Source: JBCCMB01 sp039026555
GTDB taxonomy: Bacteria; Pseudomonadota; Alphaproteobacteria; Caulobacterales; Hyphomonadaceae
Reading direction: 5' to 3'
DNA: 64,000 nucleotides
Assembly: GCA_039026555.1 (NCBI GenBank)
Contig: JBCCMB010000001.1
Coordinates: 42,384-106,383, forward strand
This document shows, in pieces, positions 17,601-24,784 of the stretch. The translations under genes were made by a program, and so were the position numbers. The notes below the pieces were generated by a model. The model was not told the origin of the DNA, did no database searches, and saw only the letters and a program-made list of their open reading frames with translations. Each line of letters opens with the position of its first letter. Position 1 is the stretch's first letter.

Positions 17601-18382
17601 GTTTCGAGTTTCGCGATGTGATTGAGGGCGCGCCGGAGATCGCGACACCCGAGATGGTCGTGATTCCGTCGGGTCGGTTCCTGATGGGTTCGCCGGCGTC
17701 TGAGGCCGCGCGCGACGATGATGAAGGCCCGGTTCGGACGGTTCGGATCGATTATCAGTTTGCGGTCGGCAAGTATGAAGTGACCTGGGCGGAATGGGAG
17801 GCGTGCGTCGCCGACGGCGCGTGCGATGACGCCGGTCCGGTCGGCGCAGACGGGGATGAAGGCTGGGGGCGCGGGTCGCGTCCTGTGATCAATGTGGATT
17901 GGAACGATGCGCAGGCCTATGTGCGCTGGCTGTCGCGCAAAACGGGCAAGACGTATCGTCTGCTGTCTGAAGCGGAATGGGAGTATGCGGCTCGCGGGGT
18001 GACGACCACAGAAGCCGTCTCGACGCGTTTCAGCTGGGGAGACGAGGATCCGGTTTGCGAACGCGGCGCGCCGAACGGGGCGGTGTTTAGTCGATGCGAA
18101 GGCGGGGGAACGCGGCCCGTTGGGTTTTCGGCTCCGAACGCCTTTGGTCTTTACGATATGCACGGCAATGTTTGGGAATGGGTGGAGGATTGCTGGAATG
18201 ACAGCTATTCTGGCGCGCCATCGAACGGCTCAGCTTGGACGCGCGGCGGATGTTCGCGTCGTGTTCTCCGCGGTGGTTCCTGGGGCAACGATCCGCAGCT
18301 CCTTCGCTCGGCGGACCGCCTCAGGAGCACCACCGCGAACCGACTCGACTATGTCGGTTTCCGTGTGGCCAGGACGCTTTAA
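11660..18382 (+). CDS. Giant WD40 / vWA-like / caspase-like / FGE-lectin membrane protein, putative DGR target
   Basis: 2,240 residues. Order by residue: short helical N-terminus; membrane helix about 113-136; WD40 array about 252-490; second membrane helix about 645-668; vWA-like region about 750-893 (RPEYLVLIEA, but no DxSxS metal site; then LLTPIPLAEW); a group of about seven membrane helices 1105-1367; a second propeller-like region about 1372-1613; a caspase-fold domain about 1629-1860 (RLALVIGNAEY, DTCRNDPF with Cys1757, but Gln1705 where GHG should supply the catalytic His); a small domain about 1874-1920 (LYIQIASEAQREDALRVREA); and an FGE/C-type-lectin domain 1996-2240. Codons 2209-2231 are the variable segment. 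It probably senses ligands through its lectin and WD40 parts and passes the signal to MoxR and TIR partners. Confidence 0.85.
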   Translation: MADGASAAEFEDEEVARLLGDELERLFDRLDEAGLLVGPRERSAAYAIAFQWLGGTRAPPARASEAMWRLRPMLAPVLARTQNDRAVFFHVFDTNYEPQPINPPDEPDPPLKGWPWRRIVLGIAATIMLSGLASVVYHRTQNEADVVVVEDGPSGVAKIEPIQTDGDAPVATERRAAPLADQTANDFLNRIRDAATAIDGDVYRYGLAPTLEEVAKELIDDSRSLRNATPADGGGVALSSQTTILAGGVLSGAAFSNDETRILSWSSDNTVRLWDAQTGDQIGPSMQHNFIVRGAVFSKDDTRILSWSVDNTVRLWDAQTGDQIGPSMQHEDAVGGAAFSNDETRILSWSDDATVRLWNAQTGNQIGTLMGHGRDVYGAAFSKDETRILSWSRDATVRLWDAQTGDQIGPSLQHEHVVLGAAFSKDETRILSWSDDATVRLWDANTGDQIGRPMVHKGRVSGAALSKDESRILTWSEDGRISSWSDPGASLDAEWSADAYARRLSDLTGLPGGAPLSIFANNGALWARLAHALSRMEQPGRETSLSQLRADAAKSLEDVQPSRVDRIAEKLRALDAPPTDRAALFDAVFALDEAAASDAPSIDQNIGFGPASDVLRAAAIAGLDAARYGDPPWLNLKPPARPAASPAPAWLWPLSVLIPLAFAFWVASSLALKRAYLRRRAPRVPPLHTKFVSEAGRNVAYQAGLFQRAAQQLLTRTPRASAAIDIPATVSATLAEGGEIIAPVFKDARLRPEYLVLIEANAAGDQEARRLRRMAERLEDIVDLDVFYYQTDPGELESEDGANRITIEQAQSRYPDHRLIILGTGGGFLDAVDLSLRPPAQKLFYWERRALLTPIPLAEWSKEDYALAKALEMPIGRATPEGLLTLAELLGLEGAEAGTEPNPSGDGLARPLPDLFRNRSQRFLFNAPPDQATIADLLRELRNYLDPSAFDWFASLAVYPNVQWDLTLLLGVKLPRAPGEDFATNPLYDERRLAAITQLPWLRSGRMPNWLRRTLISKLSPERREEIKAVLDELLENARPKNKHEVDAIELSIRRDKPKDTTRTDRLLDDEVLLDFLASGQREDFALARFSRFAELFDRGFWDRIGGPEGVAGAAALAFSLTAFVVTPRAADGAVVTGAYAPLWLLGVGGLLVFAFWKPDIAAARLGAAFERAAPGALALFLATLGPLAAAYVSARSGVDPLSIVATSNTTSFWIWGAYIAQFGLLVGGLWVSRSICTRFGLRIYVAASLPDWAELSIKAAGLGAFALAITALAGNVPGLAEFSRSPLVDPDQLDASAMLWLGGCLAVFLLGWLAAQFAPDMQTIRAASAGRSAKPALFAIVARALAALVPVVASLAAYWHVSLTSSRSDLAMDETVFRPALTAISPDGETLAAVDIAGRLVVSHANAAAPYRADPTQLSDARAPFTALAVGGEGEAVIAFADADGRVFEATPYRDAVAPVVDPSENSGRARSDGAPAQLAFGPNAQLWTAIETAEVGVRVITAGRAWNDAEQSGPPQALIAVSGGRAALATLDGRIRLVTPTSDGLAVQLIGASGSLAPSRQLSFDPDTMTLRAGLIDGEIWEANLVDSGASFEFVGRANAMALGPAPLYTTSSEISPFVGPATPSGRRLALVIGNAEYEQLPDLKNPLNDARLISESLESLGFEVSRLQNASRNEMLQAVRQHAQNVAAAGRNSVSFVYFGGQGVEIDGQNYLIPTDLSAHEPATVRSDSLLLNDVISEIDTVGPAASLFVLDTCRNDPFSGQRGSIGQGFAPANAPTNTFIAFAVEPGGIALDSLDARDNNSPYTSTLAETLLIPGLSVQDAFAEVRRKVTAATSGEQVPWISDRLASEFCFAGCEVQTPEPAAIPSALPPRLYIQIASEAQREDALRVREALSPLDVDVPEFEVRSASMPDRGEFRYFRRSEEGLARETYNALPDLDAGGAAFVYVSGYEDSEDIRDNHFELWLPGPTMLEDDFQPGFEFRDVIEGAPEIATPEMVVIPSGRFLMGSPASEAARDDDEGPVRTVRIDYQFAVGKYEVTWAEWEACVADGACDDAGPVGADGDEGWGRGSRPVINVDWNDAQAYVRWLSRKTGKTYRLLSEAEWEYAARGVTTTEAVSTRFSWGDEDPVCERGAPNGAVFSRCEGGGTRPVGFSAPNAFGLYDMHGNVWEWVEDCWNDSYSGAPSNGSAWTRGGCSRRVLRGGSWGNDPQLLRSADRLRSTTANRLDYVGFRVARTL
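12413..13130 (+). repeat. Near-identical 126-bp WD40 repeats
   Basis: Five full 42-codon units start at 12413, 12539, 12665, 12791 and 12917, with a sixth partial and diverged unit from 13043. Each encodes GAxFSxDxTRILSWSxDxTV followed by RLWDAQTGDQIG. Units are nearly identical in DNA, while amino-acid variation concentrates at the residue after SWS and in the last five residues (NFIVR, EDAVG, GRDVY, EHVVL, KGRVS), which would map to one face of the propeller. Such concerted repeats suggest recent amplification and exchange between units. Confidence 0.9.
18284..18352 (+). repeat. Putative DGR variable region VR2
   Basis: Partner of the segment at 8853-8921: same length, same position after RRVLRGGSW and before VGFRVARTL, same flanks. 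The inferred common template would carry AAC or AAT at most variable codons, so it would read mainly as asparagine, as DGR templates do. Outside the segment the two FGE domains differ mostly at silent third positions, the opposite pattern. Confidence 0.8.
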
Positions 18383-18403
18383 CCCTCTTTTCCTTATGGC
18401 TTA

Positions 18404-18452
18404 GCCGCGCAAGCGGCGGGGCTAGAACTCGCGAAGCGGGTCAAGATTTTTT
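18404..18452 (+). terminator. Hairpins downstream of VR2, possible terminator
   Basis: GCCGC-gcaa-GCGGC (18404-18417) and CTCGC-gaa-GCGGG (18428-18440, one G-T pair) begin 52 bp after the variable core, about the same spacing as after VR1, and the second loop (gaa) is the same. A run of T (about 18446-18452) follows, so the pair could terminate transcription of the rightward arm, serve DGR target recognition, or both. Confidence 0.5.
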
Positions 18453-18463
18453 TGGGTGCGTTT

Positions 18464-18780
18464 TGGCTTCTGGCTCAGTCTGCAATGCCGCCGATTGTTT
18501 TGAAAAAGTCTGACTGCGACGCCTGCGCTCTCAAGTCGAAATACCGCTCGGACCTGCCGGTGCGCCGCGTCCTGCGCTCGTTGCACAAAGATGCTCGCGA
18601 CATCGCCGGACGGAACACGGCGTCTGACGCCTACCTGGTCTCTACGCGGGAGCGGAATAAAGTGGAGATGCCGTTCGCCCACCTTAAACGCATCCAAAAG
18701 TTCGATCGTTTGCGCCTTAGCGGACCAAACGGTGCCAAGGACGAGTTCTTCCTCGCCGCAACCGCCCAAAACCTCTGAAA
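18464..18780 (+). pseudogene. C-terminal remnant of an IS1182-like transposase
   Basis: The frame encodes CDACALKSKYRSDLP, then DAYLVSTRERNKVEM, FAHLKRIQKFDRLRL and ATAQNL. This is the C-terminal end of a DDE transposase of the IS1182 type (Cys-rich insert followed by the catalytic-Glu helix). The N-terminal three quarters are missing, so it is inactive. The stretch 18781-19030 shows further shifted fragments of the same tail but no gene. It marks an insertion scar between the giant gene and the TIR-WD40 gene. Confidence 0.7.
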
Positions 18781-19030
18781 ACTTGGGAAGCTGTCTATCC
18801 GCAGCGTCATCCCAGAACCCGCCTGAGGCATGGGGAGCCGATCAGCCGAAATCAGAGGCGCGGAGAAACCGCCTCGGCAGCCGGTTTTTTCAACACTATC
18901 GGCCTGAAGCAGTACTAGTGACAGCTATAGATCATAATCCCGCCATTCGATGTCTTTCAACGACTGTCCGGTTTCGGCATTTTGAGATGCTCGCGTATAG
19001 CGTTTACTGACGGCCATTGGCCCCTCGCGG

Positions 19031-21922
19031 TCATCGGGGCCTCTCGTCTAGGTCTGGCGGCGTCGCGAAGTCCGAGGGCGAGATTAATCGAGAAGACGGA
19101 CCCGGAGGAACGCCATCCCAAGCGCTGAAGAATGAAGGCAGCGTGGCGAGCGGCGGAAGGCCGTTGTCAGATGCGCGATCTGGCGATTTACTCAACTGCT
19201 CAAAGGCTGCGCAGTAGTTTCGCCCAAGCGCGACCGTGTGGCTTACGTCAAGAAGACGAATAGACCCATCTTCCAACGCTAAGCCAAGCGTTGCGCCATC
19301 GGTCAAAAATCTGGCGCTCCATACCGGTCGATCATGCTCGACGCTCCAAAACAAGGTCTTGGCGTCTAGCGGGTCAAACACGCCCACTTCACCCCCGCGC
19401 GTCGCGGCAGCGACACGATTGTCTCCTGCCGCGATACAAACACTGGTGATTGCGTGGCTGGAAATGACTAATCTTCTTTCGATGACTTTTTCATCGCGAT
19501 TCCACGTGACTACAGCGCCATCGGAGCAACCACCGACGCATGTTATCCCGTCGGCCGATACGGCTAGCGACGTAAGCGCAACATCTGCAATTACCGTCCG
19601 ACTAGAAACGTTCAGCGACCGCCCATCCAAGCGGACATCAAAAGCTTGGCCAGTATCACTGGTAACCAAAAATTCGGTTTCGTTCATTGCCACGACAGCG
19701 AGGAGGCTCCCTGCACGAAGGTCTAGCGTTGCGATCCTTTCTCCGTTTCGCGCGTCTACAACGCTCACGACGCTGTAGCCCGAGACGACCACCACCGCGC
19801 GTCCCCGTTCAAGCCAAGCACCGCACCACTGGACAGCGTCGCCTAAAGCACGCGTGAAGCGCCATGCGTACCGCGACAAATCCAAGACGCCAAGTGAGCC
19901 TTTGCCAAAACAAACAAGCGCCGCCTCGCTTCCGGGAGAAATTGTTATGTGAGTTGCAACGGCATCAATTCCTGACTCTACAGTGCGACCACATCCTTTG
20001 GAGGACGTTGCGCCGACAGAACCATTTCGAAATGCTGCGACCAACGTTTGGCCGTCTTCGCTGAAATCCAAAGACGTGACACCACCGCCTTGGCACCAGA
20101 GTCCCTGCCGCATCACGCTGCGCCGTCCAGCGGTGGCGCGAGCTTGCCCAAGTGAGACTGGTTGATACCCCTTCGGATCCAAGGTGTCGCGACGCCAAAC
20201 ATCAATCGAGCCTGCCGCCGTCAAACCGACCAAAACAGATCCGTTGCTTCTAAGAGCGATCTGTTGATATTCCAATCCTGAAGGGACTGTGGCAGCGAGC
20301 GTGCCATCAGACGTTTGGACGACGGCAATGCTTTGATCGCCGCGCTGCAGGGCGAGATAATTTCCGTCTGCCGAAAACGTAAACGCGCGGCCCTCAACAG
20401 CCTCAGACGGCAAATCAACAAGCCACTCCAATTCGTGCCGATCCGCACCTCTCTTCAGATGATACAGTGAACGCGGCACAAGTGCGTGTGCATGAGGTCT
20501 ATAACCTTCAACGAAAACAAATCGGCCAGAAGGATCAAAGCGCGCAGCCCTCACCTCCGGGTTTTGATACCATGGCCTAATTTTTACTGAGCGATCGCTT
20601 CCAGCCCTCGAGATTTCTTGAGTCTCGCCTTCTCGCCATTGACGAAGCACGCCAAAGCCCGACATCGCAACGATCCGACGGGCTACTTCATCGAAATAGG
20701 CGTCAACAAACGACGTAAAGCCAGCTTCCGCGTGCGCGATCCGTTGTCCAGTCTTGGTATCCCAAACCCTCCCATGATTGATCAATTCCATCGTCAGCAC
20801 CGTCGATCCGCCAGACGTAAACTTGGCGACCTGGGTGATGATCGGTTTGGTGATAACATGTGTGCCCGTTTGCTTGGACTGTGCATCCCACACAAACACG
20901 GCGCCGTCCTCAAACGTGATCAACACGTTCATAGACTCACCAGCTAAGTCAAACGCTGCGATTGGCCGGTCGAACGTAACAAATTCACGTAGTGATAAAT
21001 CTACAGAACTGCGAAAGGTGAGTGTAGAATCAGCTGCCGTGACGATGAGGTCCGCGCTCTCGACGATACCGAGTTTCGCGCCGTCGCTGGCGGCTGCCTT
21101 AAATTGATCAAACGGCAATCCAAGGGTCGAAAGCGCCTGAGAGGCCGCCGCTGTCAGCTGTGGCGCCCACGTGAGCGCCTCATAGCCACGCGCTTCGCCG
21201 AACTCGCGCATCCGCCTCAACGCGTCGGCGTATCGTCCGCGCTGCATATCGAGCTGAGCCTCGCCAGCAATTCGCCGGGCTTGGTCCACTTGCGCGCGCA
21301 ACCGACTTTCCGCGACGAAGGCCATAAGTGTTTCAGTCAGGGGCGCTGCTGCGCCCGGCACCGTTTTTATGACCGCGTCCGCGTCATCGACGAGTAGGTC
21401 TGGCAAGAGCAGGCCGTCCTCGCGACTCGCGCGATCCCATTCTGCTGCACGAGCGGTGAGATCGGAATGCGCGCGCACCCACTTGATATCGGTGTCGATA
21501 GCTCCGCAAAGCTTCTTTAGCGCCATCTCGCTCATCATTGGCGGGTGGCTATGACCGTTGAGCGGGTCGTCTGAGAAGACCCAATTCAGTTGCCCGAGTA
21601 GCGATGGAGCCACAAGCTTCCGCTTGCCGTGCGCAACAGGAAGCAACCGCTTGCCGAGCGACGTTGCTCTCTCAACCTCCCATCCACAATGCTCCGAGGA
21701 GAGAGAGGCGTCTGTTACAACAAAAACGACGACGTCAGCCCTGAGGATCAGGTTCTCCAGCCGCGTCCTCCACGCTTCACCGGCGCCAATGTCCTCCCTA
21801 TCGATCCAAGCATCATAACCACGGCTGATTAGAGAAGTTCGCAAGCTGTCCGTGAAGGCGCTGTCCGCTCGGCTGTACGAGATAAAGACACTGATCCGCC
21901 GTGTATCGTCGTTGTCGGGCAT
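19031..21922 (-). CDS. TIR-WD40 protein
   Basis: Start placed at ATG 21922 because GGGGGAG lies 7-8 nt upstream and the TIR domain begins directly (RRISVFISYSRADSAF); 963 residues. The TIR domain spans about 6-140, with a conserved Asp-Arg loop (DAWIDREDIGAGEAW) and the catalytic-type Glu in HCGWEVERAT. A helical linker (about 190-290) leads into a beta-propeller-rich region of diverged WD40-like repeats to the C-terminus (AFDLAGESMNVLITFEDGAVFVWD, LDFSEDGQTLVAAFRNGSV). No NTPase motif and no membrane helix. TIR-WD40 proteins without an NTPase occur among bacterial immune-type receptors. It lies opposite to and apart from the main cluster by a transposase scar, so membership in the same system is uncertain. 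Confidence 0.8.
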   Translation of the reverse strand: MPDNDDTRRISVFISYSRADSAFTDSLRTSLISRGYDAWIDREDIGAGEAWRTRLENLILRADVVVFVVTDASLSSEHCGWEVERATSLGKRLLPVAHGKRKLVAPSLLGQLNWVFSDDPLNGHSHPPMMSEMALKKLCGAIDTDIKWVRAHSDLTARAAEWDRASREDGLLLPDLLVDDADAVIKTVPGAAAPLTETLMAFVAESRLRAQVDQARRIAGEAQLDMQRGRYADALRRMREFGEARGYEALTWAPQLTAAASQALSTLGLPFDQFKAAASDGAKLGIVESADLIVTAADSTLTFRSSVDLSLREFVTFDRPIAAFDLAGESMNVLITFEDGAVFVWDAQSKQTGTHVITKPIITQVAKFTSGGSTVLTMELINHGRVWDTKTGQRIAHAEAGFTSFVDAYFDEVARRIVAMSGFGVLRQWREGETQEISRAGSDRSVKIRPWYQNPEVRAARFDPSGRFVFVEGYRPHAHALVPRSLYHLKRGADRHELEWLVDLPSEAVEGRAFTFSADGNYLALQRGDQSIAVVQTSDGTLAATVPSGLEYQQIALRSNGSVLVGLTAAGSIDVWRRDTLDPKGYQPVSLGQARATAGRRSVMRQGLWCQGGGVTSLDFSEDGQTLVAAFRNGSVGATSSKGCGRTVESGIDAVATHITISPGSEAALVCFGKGSLGVLDLSRYAWRFTRALGDAVQWCGAWLERGRAVVVVSGYSVVSVVDARNGERIATLDLRAGSLLAVVAMNETEFLVTSDTGQAFDVRLDGRSLNVSSRTVIADVALTSLAVSADGITCVGGCSDGAVVTWNRDEKVIERRLVISSHAITSVCIAAGDNRVAAATRGGEVGVFDPLDAKTLFWSVEHDRPVWSARFLTDGATLGLALEDGSIRLLDVSHTVALGRNYCAAFEQLSKSPDRASDNGLPPLATLPSFFSAWDGVPPGPSSRLISPSDFATPPDLDERPR

Positions 21923-22264
21923 CCAATCTCCCCCAAGTCCGAAATGCACGCCAGTCCATTGCATTGGGAGACTAAACACCGATAGCAGATATCGTCCACA
22001 CGGGACGGTCGTGAACGGCGGGAGCGCGCGTGCGGGAGGGCCGCGCTGTGTCCGCTCCGCGATTAATCACGGCCGGCGCCGAGGCATCGTCTCAGACGCC
22101 TGTTCCGTTGTTCGATGTCCCTCAACGTCACCCAAAGGGCTATGACGCGACTGGACTGGTCTCGAATTACCTGAATTAAAACAATTTTGACCCGCTTCTT
22201 GATCTGGCCGGCGCCGCCTCTCACCCGCACGCTTGCGCTCGTTAGATTTAAGGAGCGCCTAGGC
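21923..22264. other. Intergenic region between TIR-WD40 gene and traG
   Basis: 342 bp with divergent start sites on both sides, so promoters for both must lie here. A short palindrome GATTAATC lies near 22060. AAGGAG sits 8-9 nt before the traG start. An oriT could be expected near traG, but no characteristic nick region or inverted repeat could be recognised. Confidence 0.35.
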
Positions 22265-24283
22265 ATGTCGCCGCAATCCATTCTTGTCGGTCAGATCATC
22301 CTCGTCTTTGCGACGATCATCGCCGGCGTATGGTTTGCGACCCAATGGACGGCGGGACAATTCGCTTACGACGCTCGCCTGGGCCCGGCATGGTTTACCG
22401 CCGGCGAAACGCCGATCTACTACCCCTGGCGCTTCTTTGAATGGTGGTACGCGTTCGACGCCTACGCGCCGGACGTCTTTTCCAAAGGCGGCTACATCGC
22501 CGCCGGGAGCGGATTTCTCGGAGCGTTCGTCGCGGCCATCGGATCCGTTTGGCGCGGTCGACAAGCCAAGCGTCTCACTACTTATGGCTCGTCGCGATGG
22601 GCGACGGCGCGCGACATCGCGTCAGCCGGCCTCTTTAAGCCCGCCGGCGTCTTTCTCGGCCGCTTGAGAGACGCCTATCTCCGCCATGACGGGCCGGAAC
22701 ACGTGATGGCGTTTGCGCCGACGCGTTCCGGGAAGGGCGTCGGCTTGGTCGTTCCAACGCTTTTGAGCTGGCGCGAGAGCGCCGTCATCCACGACATCAA
22801 AGGCGAAAATTGGACGCTGACGGCCGGCTGGCGCGCGCGTTTCTCCCATTGCCTGTTTTTCAATCCGACAGATCCAAGCAGCGCCAGATACAATCCGCTT
22901 CTGGAGGTTCGGAAAGGCCTGAACGAAGTCCGTGACGTCCAGAATATCGCCGACATATTGGTCGATCCCGAAGGCGCCCTGGAGCAGTGCAACCATTGGG
23001 AAAAGACAAGTCATTCGCTGCTCGTCGGCGCAATCCTGCACATTCTCTATGCGGAAGACGAAAAAACACTCGCGCGCGTGGCGTCTTTCTTGTCCGACCC
23101 GTCGCGCAGTTTCGAACAGACGCTTTGGGTGATGATGAACACCAATCACCTTGGCGACGAGCGCGCCGCCGAAGTTCATCCGGTCGTTGCGCAGGCCGCA
23201 CGCGAACTCCTCAATAAATCTGAAAATGAACGCTCCGGGGTCCTGTCGACCGCCATGAGCTTTTTGGGACTTTATCGCGATCCGACGGTCGCGGCGGCCA
23301 CATCCGCTAGCGATTGGCGGATCGAGGACCTGGTCGGTGGTGAGAAACCGTTGTCTCTTTATCTTGTTGTGCCGCCGTCGGATATTTCGCGGACAAAACC
23401 GTTGGTACGGCTAATCCTCAATCAGATCGGGCGCCGTCTGACGGAGACGCTCGACGACGGTGTCGACGGTCCGCGCCGCCGAGTTCTGCTAATGCTAGAC
23501 GAGTTTCCGGCACTAGGGCGGCTCGATTTCTTTGAAAGCGCGCTCGCCTTCATGGCGGGATACGGCTTGCGCGCCTTTCTGATCGCGCAATCGCTTAATC
23601 AGATCGAAAAGGCCTATGGGCCGAACAACTCGATCCTGGACAATTGTCATGTCCGGGTCGCGTTCGCCACAAATGACGAGCGCACGGCCAAACGCATATC
23701 CGACGCGCTCGGGACGGCAACGCAAATGCGCGCCATGCGCAATTACGCGGGCCATCGCCTGGCGCCCTGGCTGTCGCATGTCATGGTCTCGCGCCAGGAA
23801 ACCGCACGCCAGCTATTGACGCCGGGCGAAGTGATGCAATTGCCTGCCGAAGACGAGCTCGTGCTTGTTTCGGGCGCGCCGCCGATCCGCGCCAAGAAGC
23901 TTCGCTATTTCGAAGATCAGAATTTCACGTCGCGCGTCTCGGGGCCGCCGGTGTTGCAGGACGCAGATGGAGCGATCCCCTGTGCGCCGGCGCCTCGGCC
24001 GAATGATTGGGCCGGCGCCGTTTGCGATGTCGACGATGGCCTGGCGTTCAACGCCGCGCCGGTCGCCGACGACGCGGAGGAGGGCGGCAAGGAGCTCAAG
24101 CCCGAACTTCAAGTCGAACCGCGCACGCACGAGAGCGAAGACGACGCGCCGACGCCGGACATTGAAAGCGACGACCCAGAAACAGCCGCAAAGCGCGCCG
24201 CCGATCTCGCGAAAGCCGACACGATCCGCCGCGCCTATGGCGTCGAGCGCGCCGCGCCCGACCGCGACCTATTGGATTTTTGA
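22265..24283 (+). CDS. traG: Type IV coupling protein TraG/VirD4
   Basis: 672 residues from ATG 22265 (AAGGAG upstream; a longer frame from 22187 lacks a good site). Two N-terminal membrane helices (ILVGQIILVFATIIAGVWF and a second near residue 85), Walker A TRSGKG at about 151-160, and Walker B VLLMLDEFPALG at about 408-418. The C-terminal tail is acidic and Asp/Glu-rich. VirD4-type ATPases connect the relaxosome to the conjugative channel. It is first in the Trb operon, followed 3 nt later by an RHH gene, the usual order in alphaproteobacterial Trb modules. Confidence 0.93.
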   Translation: MSPQSILVGQIILVFATIIAGVWFATQWTAGQFAYDARLGPAWFTAGETPIYYPWRFFEWWYAFDAYAPDVFSKGGYIAAGSGFLGAFVAAIGSVWRGRQAKRLTTYGSSRWATARDIASAGLFKPAGVFLGRLRDAYLRHDGPEHVMAFAPTRSGKGVGLVVPTLLSWRESAVIHDIKGENWTLTAGWRARFSHCLFFNPTDPSSARYNPLLEVRKGLNEVRDVQNIADILVDPEGALEQCNHWEKTSHSLLVGAILHILYAEDEKTLARVASFLSDPSRSFEQTLWVMMNTNHLGDERAAEVHPVVAQAARELLNKSENERSGVLSTAMSFLGLYRDPTVAAATSASDWRIEDLVGGEKPLSLYLVVPPSDISRTKPLVRLILNQIGRRLTETLDDGVDGPRRRVLLMLDEFPALGRLDFFESALAFMAGYGLRAFLIAQSLNQIEKAYGPNNSILDNCHVRVAFATNDERTAKRISDALGTATQMRAMRNYAGHRLAPWLSHVMVSRQETARQLLTPGEVMQLPAEDELVLVSGAPPIRAKKLRYFEDQNFTSRVSGPPVLQDADGAIPCAPAPRPNDWAGAVCDVDDGLAFNAAPVADDAEEGGKELKPELQVEPRTHESEDDAPTPDIESDDPETAAKRAADLAKADTIRRAYGVERAAPDRDLLDF

Positions 24284-24286
24284 GCC

Positions 24287-24784
24287 ATGCCGTCGACCAA
24301 CCCCCGCATCCGTCCTTACATTTCGCCCGACAACCATGTTCGGCTTAAAGCGCTCGCCGAACTGCCCGGCCGCGGCGAAAGTGAGATTGTCGACAAAGCG
24401 CTGGCCGCCTTTTTCAGTCATGAACATGACGACAAACGGGACGGCGCGCTGATCCGGCGCCTCGATCGCATGACACGTCAGATGGAGGGTTTGAAGCGCA
24501 ACCAGATCATTTACGCCGAGGCGTTCGCGCTCTTCATGCGGTATTTTCTGACGGTCATTCCGCCTGTGAGCGAGGCGGATAAAGCCGCGGCCCAAGCCCA
24601 AGGCGCCGACCGTTACGAAAAATACCTCAAAAGCCTGCGGACCGTCCTCGCCGACGGGGAACGCATCCTCTTCGATGTTGTCGACGATCTCATCGTCGAT
24701 GAGAGCGCCTTCTTCACGGCCGAAGAACTCGCCCGGCTCCATGAGCCGGCGCCGAGCGCGCAGAAGGAGGCGGCCGATGCATAA
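24287..24784 (+). CDS. CopG/RHH-type conjugation-associated protein
   Basis: 165 residues. The N-terminus (RIRPYISPDNHVRLKALAEL, then SEIVDKALAAFF) has a ribbon-helix-helix layout, followed by a long helical region. Proteins of this kind lie between traG and trbB in many alphaproteobacterial conjugative elements and are annotated as CopG-like regulators or accessory transfer proteins. The trbB start overlaps its end (24777-24784). It may bind DNA near traG or help the relaxosome; the sequence does not decide between these. Confidence 0.75.
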   Translation: MPSTNPRIRPYISPDNHVRLKALAELPGRGESEIVDKALAAFFSHEHDDKRDGALIRRLDRMTRQMEGLKRNQIIYAEAFALFMRYFLTVIPPVSEADKAAAQAQGADRYEKYLKSLRTVLADGERILFDVVDDLIVDESAFFTAEELARLHEPAPSAQKEAADA

